Shown one piece after another: positions 1 through 13,790 of a stretch of DNA of 64,000 nucleotides. Source of the DNA: Strix aluco. Taxonomy: Eukaryota > Chordata > Aves > Strigiformes > Strigidae. A program made the translations under genes and the position numbers. The stretch covers positions 13,066,948 through 13,130,947 of the forward strand of contig NC_133948.1 of the NCBI RefSeq assembly GCF_031877795.1, read 5' to 3'. The notes below the pieces were generated by a model. The model worked only from the letters and a program-made list of their open reading frames with translations. It was not told the DNA's origin and did no database searches. Each line of letters begins with the position of its first letter. Positions within the stretch are counted from its first letter, which is position 1.

Positions 1-3000
1 GGTAGTCATCCTCGTTTCCCTTTGTGTTAAACAAGGAGCAGGAGTCAGTGAGCACCGTCCTTCCAGCCAACAGTTTGTCAGGCCGCAGCGCTGCACTCAA
101 GGGCAGAGTTGCAGCTCCAACACTCACAGCCTCCTGCCACTCCCTGTGCCCGAGGTCAGCACAGGGTGCTGGGGGGACCCTGCCACCTCCTGCAACCCCC
201 TCCAGGTTCCCATCACACCTGTGACATGGACTAGCAGCCGTAGCACTGTTTGTTCTCTCTCCCCTGCTAGCCAGGACCTGTGACATCTCCCAGCTCCTCT
301 GTCCTGACCTGGGCAACCCTTTCCTCTGTGGCTTCCCACAAACATCCGTGCACCAGTGACTCTGTTCATCTCCTCACGATGAAGCAGGGCCATTAGCCAG
401 CTCAGTACAGGCTTGGACTTAAAACCCAGGCTGCACACCCCAGTGAGCTCTACAGGGATCTGCTCTACACAAAATCTGCTTCCCCATACACCCATACGTC
501 CGACAGCAGAAAAGCAGAAGCAATGGACCTGTACTCATGGCATGGCAAGCACTACCGATTTCTGGGCAGTCATGATCATTTCCGATCAGACTGACATTCA
601 CAATGACTAACCCTGTAATAAGGCCATGGGGAGGTGGCTGTAAAACACTAATCACACGCCCAGCCCTCGCTCATTAGCTAAGCCCAGACCCCCCGCCAGC
701 CTGGTTTGGTTCCCTGGGGAAGGAGTCCCGCTGTGACGTGGGGGGGCAGCTCAGCACCGTTAGGAACCAGCCCCCTTGCTCCTCTCATTTCAGTTTATTC
801 CAACCTCACGCTTTCTTGTTATCATAAGAGCCCGACTCCATTTCAGGGGTTTATTATACATGTAGCTTAAGCTGCTGAAGAACACAGTGGTTAGAGGTTT
901 TAAAAGCAACCCTAACAGCACAGGCGTTTACTCCTGCAAAGTACAATGGTCTTCAGAGGAGCTTTTTCATTAGCTACCCAGATTTAAAGCTGGGCTCCCT
1001 ACCGCTGTGTTAAGCAGCAGCAAAACCATGATCTGTGATCAGCCCTTTGTCAGGGAAATGTCCCCTCGCTTGAACAGGCAGCACAACCCTCAGCCTCGGT
1101 CAGGAAACCAACTCCTGACTGAGGTTACATGCACGTTACTCCTAGGTGATTTCAGAGGATCCTACAGCCTGAAAGCAGCTCTTGGGCCTGGGAGACATGC
1201 CAGGGACTGTGGTCAGGACAGAACTCAGCTGAAGGCTGAGGCTGGGACCACGCAGCCCAGGAGAATGAGGATGGTGGAGAGGCGAGGGTGGGGAGGGAGT
1301 GTTGGGTAGGTCCAACACTCGATAAAGACCTCATCCAGCCATCTCCAAGGCTCTCTGTAAGCAGTCTTGAAGCTTGGGAGCACAGACACTTTCCCCTGTC
1401 ACTCCTTGGCCCGTAGGACCAGCCACCTTCACCACCACCCACTGCTACCATTTCACAGGAGAGGATGCTCTGCATTCCTTGTGCACACAGATAATGGCTC
1501 AAACCAGGGAGAAAAGGAAGAAAGAGGCAAACACCCTGCTGTCCACCCACCTACTACACCCTGACATCCAACCTGATCTCCTTGACAACTTATTTGCAGA
1601 CCTTGCTCTTCAGCCTCCTGCATGGTCCAGGAGTGGGTGGAAAGCCAGCACCCTGGCTCCCAGCCGTTAACCCTGCTTCCTAGCCCCTGGGTAACCCTTC
1701 CTCAGCCCACCTCGCCTGCTGAAGGCCAGCCCTGCTTCCCTCAGGGCTGGCAGGGTTATCGTGCTGTACAACTGCAGTGCCTCAGCTCCGGAAGGCTTGG
1801 GCTGCTCCCTCCTCCCTTTCGCTTCATGGAAATGCATAATAAGATCTCAGGGCAAGCCGAGGAAATTGCCTTCCTTTATCTTGCCAGTGCATTGCCCAGG
1901 CTAATCAGGGAAGAACAACACAAGCAACAGCCAGAATACAATTCTTATGCAGACAGCAGAGTTCAGCAGTGAAGAAGTCATCAGCCCCCTTGCCCCTCAG
2001 CTTTCCATTTCATTTGCATTTCATTTTCTGGAGCTGCCCAGCTCAGTGTCTGAACATGAGCCCTGCAAAGGCCAGGAGATGCTCCAGGGCTGGGTTCCTG
2101 CTCCACAGGTCAGCCATGGAGAGAGAAGGCACATTCCCTGCAGCCTCTACTCACTGCACCACAAGGCATCACCAAATGCACAAGGAAGGGGTCAGGCTTA
2201 AGAAACAAAACCAGAAGCCTCTCCAGCAGCATTCTGGCACACTCAGCCTAGGAGAAAGCAGGTCACGCTTCTCCATGGATACCTGGACCAGGATGTTCAA
2301 GAGGAACATCACAGCACGCAGGCAGTGGTCCAGGCTCACTGTTTTTAGGCACTTGAGAAGCCAGGACTCCCCCGCATGAGCTCCCAGAAATTATCCTGAC
2401 TCTCCCTACAGCACAGAGTTCATTGTAACATCAGAGGCTCTTCCTGCAAGATCCTCTGTAACAAATGGCCCAGCAGCATGCCAGATGGCTAATAAATCCA
2501 GACTTCACACACCACCCGCTCCTGGGAGTGCTGAACACTTCCCATGCCTACAAACAGGCATTATAGATCAAGCTCAACTGGAGATGATGGCTGATGGCTA
2601 AATCCATTGTGTAGAACAATTGCTTCATTAGCAGGCTGAGCTGGGTACATGGTCAGGGACATGGGGCCTGCCAGAAGATAAGACAGGGCTGTTTTGCAAT
2701 AATTTGTCTGAGCCTGCATAAAACGTCAGGGTTACAGCAGTGCCTCTGGAGCCGAACCAAGACAAGGACCTCATCATGGGTCCTACACAAACTCACTCAC
2801 CCCCAGCAGGCCCCGGCCCTGTGTGAGGGGAAGGGGAGACTCTCTATTTTGCCTTTTTCAAGTTGTCCTTGGGAAGCATGACAAGGTGAAACCAGTGTTT
2901 TGACTCTGTATGAGGTACTTTGATCAATCTCTAACTTCTCTCCCCAAAGAGCCACCTGGGAGACTCTCCTAAAGATGTTGCTGGTCTAGATGGTAAGAGG

Positions 3001-5309
3001 CAATCCACTGGTCCATGGGCAGGAGAAAGGAGAACTTCTTCCCCAAACCACAGGAGGCTGCTCCCCTCCCCTTGCCACAGCCCAGCCCCAGCAGCCACAG
3101 GTTCTCAGAAATGGAGATAAAATAGGATGGGGGATTGCAGCTGTTGAAGTCTCCCCCGTTGCTGCCTGGACACTCTCTGAGGACAGGGCTGGAGGACAGC
3201 TCTACCCCACAGCCCACCTTATCCTGGAGAAGCTGCTTGTCTCACAGGTAAATGGCACAGTCTGCTTTGGAGGAATTAGTCACAGGGCTTCACCTCTCAA
3301 CAGAGCTTCAGTACAACATCTCTGCAGCTCTGAGCAACAGCCCATGCCAGAGAGACAAGAAAAAAAAATAGCCTTGAGCCATCACTCTGCAAAGATGCCA
3401 TCCCCTGTGCTGGCAGCTAGAAAGACAAGCATGTAGTACCTCATTTTCTCTTGGCCCCATTGATTTTCTGCAGCTCCACCTCCAGATCTACACAGAGAGG
3501 CAGCTCATTCAGCCTTGCAGCAGAACTGGTGCAGGATGAGGATACCTGCTTCACACTGGGGGCAAACAAACCAAACTAAAGAGCAGGGACAGCAAAAGGC
3601 ACTGCAGGATGGTTAATACAGCCACAGAGAGGGGACAGGCATTCCTGCCCCTTGGCCTGCTCCTCAAGAGACTTCTAGTATCTCTGGGTGGCAGGATCCC
3701 CCCGAACTAGCCTTCCCTGCCTGGCAGCCACATTCATGGGCTTTTCAAGTCTCCCAAATCCTAGGCTGAAAAGCAAACTACAGCAATTAACAGCACTTGC
3801 TGCTGTGAATGGGAACATTCTGTAAATAAATTACATCTCGGAAATTAGTAAGTGTTGCCCAATTGTGGTTTAGCATCTTAAATTCCTAAAAATTCTTACA
3901 AGTCAACAGAAAAGGAGGGAGGAAAGACATTTTCTTGGCTGGAGAGCCCTAATCCAGACCTAGTAGTAGGCAGGACACCTGAGGAGATTCACCCCTGCCT
4001 GTTATGGAGTTGCCCTGCTCCAGCACCAGGATATGTATGTCCTGGGGTCAGACTAATTTCCCCTGCCAGCAGAGCAGCAGTATTGCAAATGGCTTTTAAA
4101 TATCAAGCCAGTGCTTGAGTGCTTCTAAGGCAATGCACAACGTGCATCAGGGATGAAAAAAAAATAATCAAATAGCATTAGTCAAGCCTGGGCCTTAGCA
4201 CATGAGCCAGAGAAAACTTTGGCATTCAGCATTTGCAGCAGATGAAGCTCAGTGTTTCTCTCTTCCTCCTCCTGCCAGCTGCCAGCTCTTTGGTTGCCCC
4301 ACCACCAGTGAGAAGCAGGTATAGATGCGCTTTGGTCACCTGGGAGCTCTTGGAGCCTCTGGTGTGCAGTGTGGGGAAATCATTTTGCAGCCAAACTCCC
4401 GTGGCATCACAGATTCCCGGCAGACAACTCCTCTGTCACCACACTAGCAGCTTCCTCCTGGCTGCAGGATCTCTCATGCCAAGACTGTGCTCCATCCAGC
4501 CTCCAAGCAATCTGTGCCCACGGAGGGAGCAATGTGTTGTCCGGATCTTTTTCTTGCCTGGAGCAAGCATGGACCTGTGCCCAATGAGAAGCAAGTCTGA
4601 ACACCTACTTCTGTGAGATACTGATATTTTAATCTCCTCCAGATTACTCCAATCCGCCTCCCAGACACCCAAGGATTCCCAAGGGCCTCCATCTCCCAGC
4701 CTGTTAATGGAGATCAGGAGACAGGCAACTGGGACAAGAGTGTTTCCACACCTCCAGCTCGCTGGGGCTTTTGTCCCCAGTGCTCACCTAACATCCCTCA
4801 GTGCAGGCTGACGGACACACATCCCCTCGTGTGTCAGTGGCACACAGAACTAGCACTGCTGTGGAGTCAGTGTCCCCATCCCCACTCCACACACAGGTAT
4901 CTTGAAGGTTAAAGCAGTAATTCCCTCTTCCTCTACCCACATCATTAACACATCCAGGTGAGCAGGCAAACACAGCCCCCTGACACAGAGCACTGGTTTT
5001 TCTCTCCACTAACTCCTGGGGGGCTGGCGTGTAGAAACCTTTAATGAATTTGACATAACTCCTAGCACAGAGCAGCTCCACTATTTGATGCAAAGTTTAA
5101 TTTGATTTCTCACTTGAATAGCTGAGACATCCTTGATATGCTTCCTTCAGCTCCTTCCAGATAAATCTGCTGCATACAATTAGCACCAGGAGTCACCTGC
5201 ATCTCACCAGCTCTCCCCTTTGCTCCAGTCTAACCTCCACCTGCACCTCCCAGGGCTGCAAAGCAACCCCAGCTCCAATCTTTGGAAAGGGCTTTCCACG
5301 TCATTCACC

Positions 5310-5400
5310 CTCCTTTAACAAGGGGAGAGCCGAGGTTAAACAGTGGCAGCAATCGACCCGAGGTGATGAAGCAGGCAGAGGCCAAGGCAGGACCTGCAGC
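5310..5400 (-). mobile_element. Possible MIR-like SINE remnant
   Basis: GAGGTTAAACAGTGG...GAGGTGATGAAGCAGGCAGA...GCCAAGGCAGGACC loosely follows the reverse complement of the MIR core. Weak, eye-level similarity. Confidence 0.25.
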
Positions 5401-5437
5401 CAGCCCTCCCAGCTCAGGTCACCAGCAGCAATCTCTG

Positions 5438-5467
5438 CAGGAGAGCAATCACAGGAGAGCAATCCTT
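5438..5467. repeat. Short tandem duplication CAGGAGAGCAATC
   Basis: Two adjacent copies with a 14-bp period. No function implied. Confidence 0.75.
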
Positions 5468-8400
5468 TCTACCCCAAGCTGTTGTGCTCCTCCACAGAAG
5501 CAGCTGCATTTCAGCAACAAGGCTTGCGTCAGCTATACAGCACTTGAAGAACAGCAGAGTACAATGCTTTGAAAACAGGGAGCAAACATTGTGATTGCTA
5601 TAAAAATATGGGAAGTACAGATGGGAACACGGTGTTCCTTTTTTTAAAAAAAAGTCTTCAGGTTTTTCTGGCATCCATTGACAGGACATACTGCAACTTC
5701 AGCCTATAATCCACAAAGCCTCGGAACCACAGACTCACTGAACCAGGCTCACTGTTGGGACAGGAGGAAGACCCACAATTTTCCAAAGCCCTCAGACCAG
5801 TGTTGTCCTATACCACAGCTAGGCACAAGCAAAGGTCTCCCCTGAGACTCGAGAGCCCCCACGGGCTCTGTCTGGTCTCTGTCTGATTCAAAACCTACCA
5901 GTGAGCCAGCAGAAGCAGCACTGGCTTGTCTGAATCTGCTCCCTCCCAAAGCTCTGAAGCACAACAGTTGATTTAAAAATCTTAAATCAAACCGCTGGGG
6001 AGTGGAAGATGGATTCGCAGACATTAAAGCCCCAGACTGAGTAGCAAACAGACACCTTTGATTGAGAAATCAATGCTTGGGTTTTACAGCATTTCACACT
6101 AAGCAGCAGCAGAGAAGAGCCCTGCATGCACCTCATCCCTCCAGGGCAGGGGAGGAGAAACCAGCAAAAAGCAGAGAAGCGAGACACTCTGATGCTTCCC
6201 ATAGTGTTACCAAAGCCAGAACAGGCTTTGCGGACCTTCAGTCCATGGGGCATAACATGTTTTCGAGAGAGAACCTTCAGCTGATAAACTGACAGGAAAA
6301 AGGTTTATTCCATACCTCTTTCAGAGAAGGCTTCACCTCGCTGTCCTCCTGCCTCTGCCCTCAGTACATCTCAGGCACAACAACAGATCTCTGGGCCAGT
6401 TATGTCGGGGTTGGGGAGCACCTGAGCACAGCCCCAGGGGGTACCACGCCAAGGAGCCTGACAGACTGACACATCTCACGGCATCTGAAGGGGGTGGGAG
6501 GGATGCACATCTCTTCCCACCAGTTGTGATGAGGGTGGTAACCTGTTGGCTCTTGGATACAAAGGGGCCAGCCAGAGCAGTATTTGGAGGCTTATTCCCA
6601 GCACACACGTTGCTGCAGTTGCTCGGGGCCAAGGGTTGGTCTCTCCTCGTCCCCTGCTAGCCGAGACCCTCAGGGGGCTCTGCCATCTCTCCCAGTCCCC
6701 CTCACAAGGTGGTTCCCACCCAACCAGCACACAGGAGCTGCTGTTCCCTTTCCAAGCAGCCCTGAGTGCAAGAAGCTCGGCCTAGAAAGGCAAAAAAGGG
6801 GAAAAAAAAAATCCAAAGCCTGGGATTGATGGAGACGCCAGAGGGAAGGAGCAAGTCACGAAGGGAAGAGGAGGAACAAGTCCTGCACCCTACAGGGGTG
6901 TTATGAGCAAGAGAGACATGCTGACAAATTAAAACAGACCACGAGAACCCCTGATATTTTTTAAAGCCCTTTCTTTCTCTCAGCTTTCTTCTTCTCCTTT
7001 GTATATTGAAAATTCATCTTCAAAAGCAATCGCAATGCCCCCAGAGGGAAAAATACCCCAGCACAAGGCAGACTTCCCTCTAGGCAATGTGAATCTGTAT
7101 TACCCAAGTAAAAAGGCTTTCATCTCAAAATCATTCATTTCCAGAGCACTTGACCCAAAAGGAAGTCTCCTTTATTGCTATAAAAGTCACTTTCTCTGCC
7201 AAAGTCCCGTGGCCTCAGAAGGGAGCTGTTAGTCAGCTTTCTGCATTCACTGTTGCCTGCTCAGAGCCCTTCTCCTGCCTGCGGCAGTGGGCATTGCCTG
7301 CACTGTGCCCCTCAGCAGTCCCACGGCTGCCCCGAGGAGGGCATGGGGCACTGATGGGGCAGAGAACAGCCCCACTTTTGCAGCACCAGACCCCAGACCA
7401 GGAACTCAGGGACCCCCCTGCGCCCCAGAGGGTTCCTCTGCCCCTGCCAGGCTCCACAAGCCCCTTCTGCCTGGAGATGGTGGCAAAGGGGGACCTTTCT
7501 CCAACTGTTTCTATCCCTCAGCAAGAGCCAACACAGCAGTTGTAGTTGTTGGTGTCTGACTTGTTTCTCATCTTACTCTAAGCCAAAAGCGAGCTCCCTT
7601 TGCCAGAAGGAAGCCACAGACAAGGCTGTATCTGCAGTGCCTGGCTGATTTTGGACAGCTCGGCGGTGCCAGATAGAAACCAGGTCATGCAACCACTGGA
7701 GCCAGGCTTGGCAAGACTGCTTCTGCCCAGGGAGCTGTTGCAGCTCCTCAAGAAGCCAGCTATGATCCGCACCTCCAGGAGCTCACAGACCGCAGGGATG
7801 TCCCCTTGAGGCACTCACACCTGAAATGGAGGGGAATAGCAGTGTTAGCAATTCAGCAGGAGGAACGAGAAAGGCTGTTTGTGAGAGACAGCACGCAGCC
7901 AGCCTGGGTGAGATGGGAGCTCCTGGCTCCCACAGCTGTCTGAGCTCTGGGGAAGATGCTACCACTGACAAGGATCTCTGAACCAAAGCTCCCAGCCCAG
8001 CTTAGTCCTGCTCAGATGCCACAGGCCACTGCTCCATGGGTGACAGCACAGGGAGCACCATGTGCTGGGGACGTGCCCCCCTGCTCTATCCTAAAGGGCA
8101 CCAAATACCAGAATCTTGCTCACATGGGACACAGCTCAGTAAAGCAGCCTTCTACTCACTAAAGTTGTAGTCCATCAAAAGTCAATGTTTCAGTGCTGAG
8201 CTTTGCAATACTTGATGTGCAGTTCAACAGCCCAGCCTCAGGTCAGGGAAAGGACAACAGGGCCCTTGGTTCACAAAATTACAGCAAAATTCTACCCCTC
8301 CAAGCTGGCGAGAACTTGAATCCCAGTCCCCAAAGTGCTGAAGAAGCCCAGGGGCTGCCAAGGCAGGCTGCATGAGAGCTCTGGTAGTTCCGTGGTTTTT

Positions 8401-11400
8401 AAGCAGCCGTTGAGGCTGTTTCAAGCGCCTGTTGTTGAGAACCCTGCAAGCAGCTCCTGAGCATAAGCTCTGCTCTCCCCTGAACAGCACACCCATGTAG
8501 CGGGTCTGGCCTACTCACTGGGCTTGGCCATCCCAGGGGGGAGCAGGTTTATCAGGCAGGACTGACAATAAAGTGTTGGTGATGATTCCTTAAGCTGAAT
8601 TGCTCACCGTGCACTGGGAGGGGACATCTGGTGCAAGATACCTACGAAGTTTTGTAGGATAAACACAACCTGTTTCAATTTATAGAAACCATCTCTGCAG
8701 AAACATTAAAAACCAACAGTACAGGACTAACAGGGAGGAAACAGGAGGAGCCAGGATATCTGAATTGCCTTTCCAGGGAGGATGCAGTCTGCTGGAGGCA
8801 CCACCATATATAGAGCACACGAAGGCATCACACACACCCTCGCACATCGGTGGTACATCACGCGGTGGATGTAGCAGCTTTAGCATCACGAGGTGATACT
8901 GTCGCCTGCGTAGGCTCAGCATCCCGCTGACACAGCCCAGCACCCTCCCAGAGCAGGTCCAGAGCGAGTCACTGAAGCCCCGTTTTACCCCCGAGGACAG
9001 TGCCCGGCCCCAGCTCATGACACTGCATGAAGCAAACTGAATGCAGCTCTTTTTGCTGGCACGGCCACGCAGAAACACAGCTCCCACTTCCCTTCCTTCT
9101 GAGAAGTGGTACAAAGCAGGCAGTTCTGCACCAGGCCATCGGGAAGAGATTCCCACTGCATGTGAATTAGCAGCACGTACAAACAAGCCTCCTCCCTTTG
9201 AGACAGGAGCAGTGACCCTGCGCAGGAGGAGGGAGCCACACCTGCCTCATTCTCTTCTTCTGAAAAGCAGGTACAACAGTGTTTTATCTGCTGAAGGCAT
9301 GCCATCCCCAATCCTTCAACAGCAGCACTAAGCAAGATGCTCAGAGACAGAGGTGATTTCTAAATCTGCTTGGGTTGTTGCTCGTTATTTCAAGTTGGGC
9401 TGGTTTCTGCACACCTTTGGCAGCAATTTTGGGGAGGCTTTTCTGTGTTTGAAGCGCTCCATTTCCTTCAGCTGACAACCCCCCCAGCCCCCCTTTCCTG
9501 TACACTCCAAGGAAAAGGCAAGGAAAATCTTTAAGGAAAAATAACTTCCAAAGCTCTCGGAGATGAAAAGGTCTTATTAGATTAATTTTTAGGAGAGCAT
9601 GGGATACAGGGAGAAAAAAAAAACTTTAGCTAGACAAACTATAGTGGAAAAATTGATCCATTAAAGCAGTGGATGCTATCAGAGAAGCGAGCAATTTCCT
9701 GCGAGCCAGCAAAGTCAGATGCACTTCTGCTAAAGCAGATCTGTCTTGACTTCTCCACAGCTTTCCCTTCTACCTGCCTGGCTCCCGGCAGCCCAGCTCG
9801 ACAGCTCTAATGGTGCGATTCACTTTATTGACCTATTAGCTGCCACCTGCTTGGGACGCAGCCACAGCAGATTTGCCATTGTGTAAGCAGCAACAGCAGC
9901 GAACATAAAACCCTAAATAAATTTTCGGAGGCTGCGGAGCAGTATAATTAATCACAGGGTCTTTCACAAGGCAGCAGCAGCAGCGGGAGGCAGGCAGGGG
10001 AATGCAGAAGGCAAGGCTGCGGGAGTGGGGGGACATCAGTGCCCCTTTCTCCTGCCTGCCCCCACCCTGCCCTGCCCAAGACGACGTAGGAGCCAAGGCA
10101 GGAGCTGAAATCGTAGTCGAGGTCAAACTCCATTTCACTGCTCACTCATTTCACGAGTCCGAGCAAGTGACTGTCTCCCAGTGTGCTTCGTACCCGAACG
10201 CAGTAAGTAGCACTCGCTGCCAGTGTTTGCAGAAGTGTAAAGTTAAGACTGCTCCAAGCCCACTCCCTGTCACGCTGAACTTGCATCTTCCCCTTCCCAC
10301 ATTACCTCTGAATCTGGCCCAGACCTGCTAACACAGAGCGAGAGCAGAGAAGAGATGTCAAAGGAAGAAACAGAAGGAAAAGCTTTAAAACACCCTGAAC
10401 TGGTTCCCTCCAGCTCCTCACTTGGCAAGTGCACAGACCTCAGTTCTCCCTCCTTGCTGTATCTCACAGCCATCTCTTCTCTTGCGCTCCCTGCGGGTGT
10501 ACCCGTCTGGGGTGCTGGTTCCTGCAGCCCACCCAAAGGCTGAATTCCTGTGTGAACGCACAGGAAGCGCGTCTGATGACTGCTTGGGAAAAAAAATCAG
10601 GAGGTCTCAAATTTTACTGAGTTTAGGACACAGCACATCTCTGTGTCAGTGCGCCTTGCTGCCCAACAGCAATGCTCTCCCTTGACAGCCTGCCCCTCGG
10701 TTCATCCGCAGAAGCAAATGAAATAGCTTGGCCCTGGGAGAAACCTCAGACCATCACCGCTTCAGAAAGTCATCAAGGACTCTTAGGGACACTTGGATCC
10801 CCAGGATGCCAGAAGTGGCAAGTTGGGAGCCAGCAGGAGTTCTCTGGAGGGAGCTGACAGACACCTCGGCTGAGCCCTCTGCTCCTGTCTTGCATCCTCC
10901 CCAATCCAAGGACAGTGGTCAACGCGAAGGTGTCCGCCTACTTCAGAGGGGCACTGCCCTCATCTGTAGAGACAGAGACAAGAACAGAGGGTTTATTTCC
11001 TGCTGTGAAACTGGAGCCAAACAAGACTAAAGCACAAGTCCTAAAGCCTACGGTGGATTTGAAGTGTCAGCGTCCACCCTGAGCCCCAGGATCAGCCCAC
11101 CTGAGACGTGCCTCTTCTTCCCTTACTTCAGCCCCACTCCCTGCTCTCTCCGGATGGCTGCACCCCTCCTGCTCTGACCAGCTGCTGTCTCTCCGAGCAA
11201 CACCGAAGCACTGCTGAGCAGAAGCCCTCCTCAGAAAGGGGAAAAAAATAAATATACACATCAGCCTTTGAGCCATGCTTTTAATATTTCATCTTTCTTT
11301 TTCTGCCAGAAGAGAGTAAATTCCTTATGCCAACGAGGCTGCAGCTGCACTACCACCTCTCTCTGCCTCAGACAGAGGGCTGCCAGCCCCTCCAGGCAGA

Positions 11401-13659
11401 TGGCGAACGCAAGGCTCACATCCCCTCCACACAACCCCTGCTGCTCCTCCACCACCCCTCAGCAGGGGTCAGGCGGTGGGGTGGCCACAGAGCCAGCAGC
11501 ACGGCAGGGACAAGGCACTGCGGGGCTGGGGAGGGCTGGGCAGGACGCCTTGGAACAACAACATTCAAGACAGATCCAAGTACTGCAGAGGAGCCCTGCA
11601 CTGAGCTCCACGGGGCCACGTGGACGCCTCAACGGACCCACTCTTGTGCAAGAACCTGTTTGGGAAAGGTGACAGGTCAGCAGCCACTGGGTCATACTGG
11701 GTGACATCTGTCAATCACCACCATCAAGTTCTGTCTTAAAGCCAGCCTCCATCCCACCCCCACACAAACTATCCATCAAGTATGATCTGTGTCAAGCCAG
11801 TTTTTGTTTAAAATTTAATGTCTGTAAAGTATTTTGGCTTTAAATTATTCTGCAGACTCACTCGGTTCAGCAGCGCTTCCCCGTCTAGACAGAACAATCT
11901 TGTTGTCAGTGAAACAGATTCGCCCTGACATCCCCGTGGCACACAGTGATGCGGTTGCTATTTAGTAGAAAGGAAGAGAGCTAAAAAGCTCTTTCTCTTA
12001 CAGTTTTGAAACGTGATTCCTGTCCATTCAATTTCAAACAAACACCTCAATAAATAATCCTGCTGTCTTTGATTTGATCTCTATCTCTTTGTTAGGAAGC
12101 GGCATGGATGGGGAAAGGGGGAATGGCTCAGCATCTGTGGGATGGGACACCTCCCAGGGCTGCTCGCAGCATGACTGCCCCCCTGGAAAGGAGGGATTCC
12201 CTCCTCTCCTGCTCTGGCTTTTAAACCCACCTGCTTTGGCTCTCTCCTCCAGGCTGCAGACTGAGGACCGGAGTTTGGAAATCTCACTGTACCCCTCCGT
12301 GACACCGAGGTCCCTGCTCCCAGACACAGACCTGGGGGCTCCACGGCTGCGGGACAAGCCTTGGAGGACTGGCAGGGAGATGCAGGGGAGGCTCAGCAGC
12401 CCCAAAGAGACATTAAACCAAGTCAAAATACATTTTGCATACCAGCTTTGCTCCCAGGTCTCTGCCAGCATGAAAGACTACAAACACTTCCTTTATAATT
12501 AAAAAAGCACTTCTCCCCCTTGTGAATAACCTGCACCAAGGCAAAGGTAAATCAGAGTGAGTGTTTGGCAGCACTTTGTGTCTAGCAAGCCCCGCTGTAG
12601 CCTGCAGTACTTGGAGAGGAAAAACAGCCTGATCAAACCAAAAATAATATTGTTCCCCTTTTGCTCTGCCAGTGACAGATCCTTGATGTCTGCAGTCAGA
12701 AGTAACAGATACCAGTTGGGGATCTTTTCATCTCCTCTCCCATTAACACAGCCACCTGCCCATCCGACCCACAGCATGGCAGCAGGGAGGAGATCTCTGC
12801 CTTGTGTGAGGCAATCCCCACCTGGGCATCAACCAGGGGAAATGCACAGCCCCCAAAACTAAGCCCCCAAAGAGCTGGATGGACATAATCACACAGGAAC
12901 AGGGGGCTCCTCCATCACAGCAAGTTGAAGGTCAGGAGCTCAGCCCCAAGGATGCCTCTTGAGGGTGCCTGTGGCGAGGTGGGGCTGGAAAAGAGTCTGA
13001 ATGCACCAACAGGCACATCTATGGGGTGGCAAAGGGCCATATAACACAGCTGATTTTATTCTCCAAATGCCTACAGGTCTCCAGAAGCTGCCCAGTTCAA
13101 AGCAGACTGTATCAGCACACCTGTATTAACATTTAATCCCATGCTAGAGCATCACACAATAAATCAGCTGCAAATGTACTTACTACACAGAGAAAGAGAC
13201 ACTTGCCTCTAAATATTCAAGCAGAAAAATGCCTCTATATATTCAAATAGCAAAAATGAAATCGGGAAGCAAGAAGGACTTGCTCTTTGCACAGGCACTG
13301 CCATCCAGCAGCGTAATAGGACGAGCTACACAAGAAAGGGAGCTGACACAGGCCACCGCACACTGATTTCCCACTCTCCACGTGATTTATAACCTCATGG
13401 ATTCATCCCTGTTCTGACTTCCATGGATATATTAACCCACTCACAAGAGCGATCAAAAATCTACCTGCCCCAGGAGCAAAGTGGCTCTGCCCCATAGGGA
13501 AATCCTGCCTGCGTGCCCACTTCTGCTGGCGCAGTCCTGGGTGTGCGAGCGCCAGCAAAGCTGCTCTGCTGGAGCCGCCACCAGCACGTCCACCACCAGC
13601 CAGGAACTGCGGGGCAGCAGATGGCCCGGGGATCCTGAGAGGCAAAGCAAGGCGGTGGA

Positions 13660-13790
13660 AGATTTCCAAGGCCAGGTTGGATGGGACTTTGAGCAGCCTG
13701 ATCTAGTGGAAGGTGTCCCTGCCCATGGCAGCAGGGTTGGAACTAGATGGTCTTTAATGTCCCTTCCAACCCAAACCACTCTGTGATTCA
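13660..13790 (+). mobile_element. CR1 LINE, 3'-end fragment
   Basis: Reads GATTTCCAAGGCCAGGTTGG ... GGGTTGGAACTAGATGGTCT ... CCCTTCCAACCCAAACCACT then CTGTGATTCA, the diagnostic CR1 3' end. 5'-truncated, as most avian CR1 copies are; non-coding. Confidence 0.95.

Larger units (their letters stand above)
1..13659. other. Non-coding region, left flank
   Basis: GC-moderate DNA with many short open frames, none with recognisable family similarity, splice-bounded exons or a CpG island. It may be intergenic, or an intron of the neighbour expected from mammalian order (SRRM4, minus strand). A few TAAT/ATTA-rich islands (about 1830-1945, 2595-2720, 3775-3900, 9800-9965) look like possible conserved non-coding elements by composition only. 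Confidence 0.55.

Noticed and set aside
715-770. CTCAGCACCGTTAGGAAC as a REST/NRSE half-site near a possible SRRM4 locus
   Set aside because: Only the left half resembles the motif; the right half (GGACAGCGCC) is absent.
8680-9186. Minus-strand open frame of 168 codons
   Set aside because: No recognisable family, no splice or promoter context. Length is within chance for this GC content.
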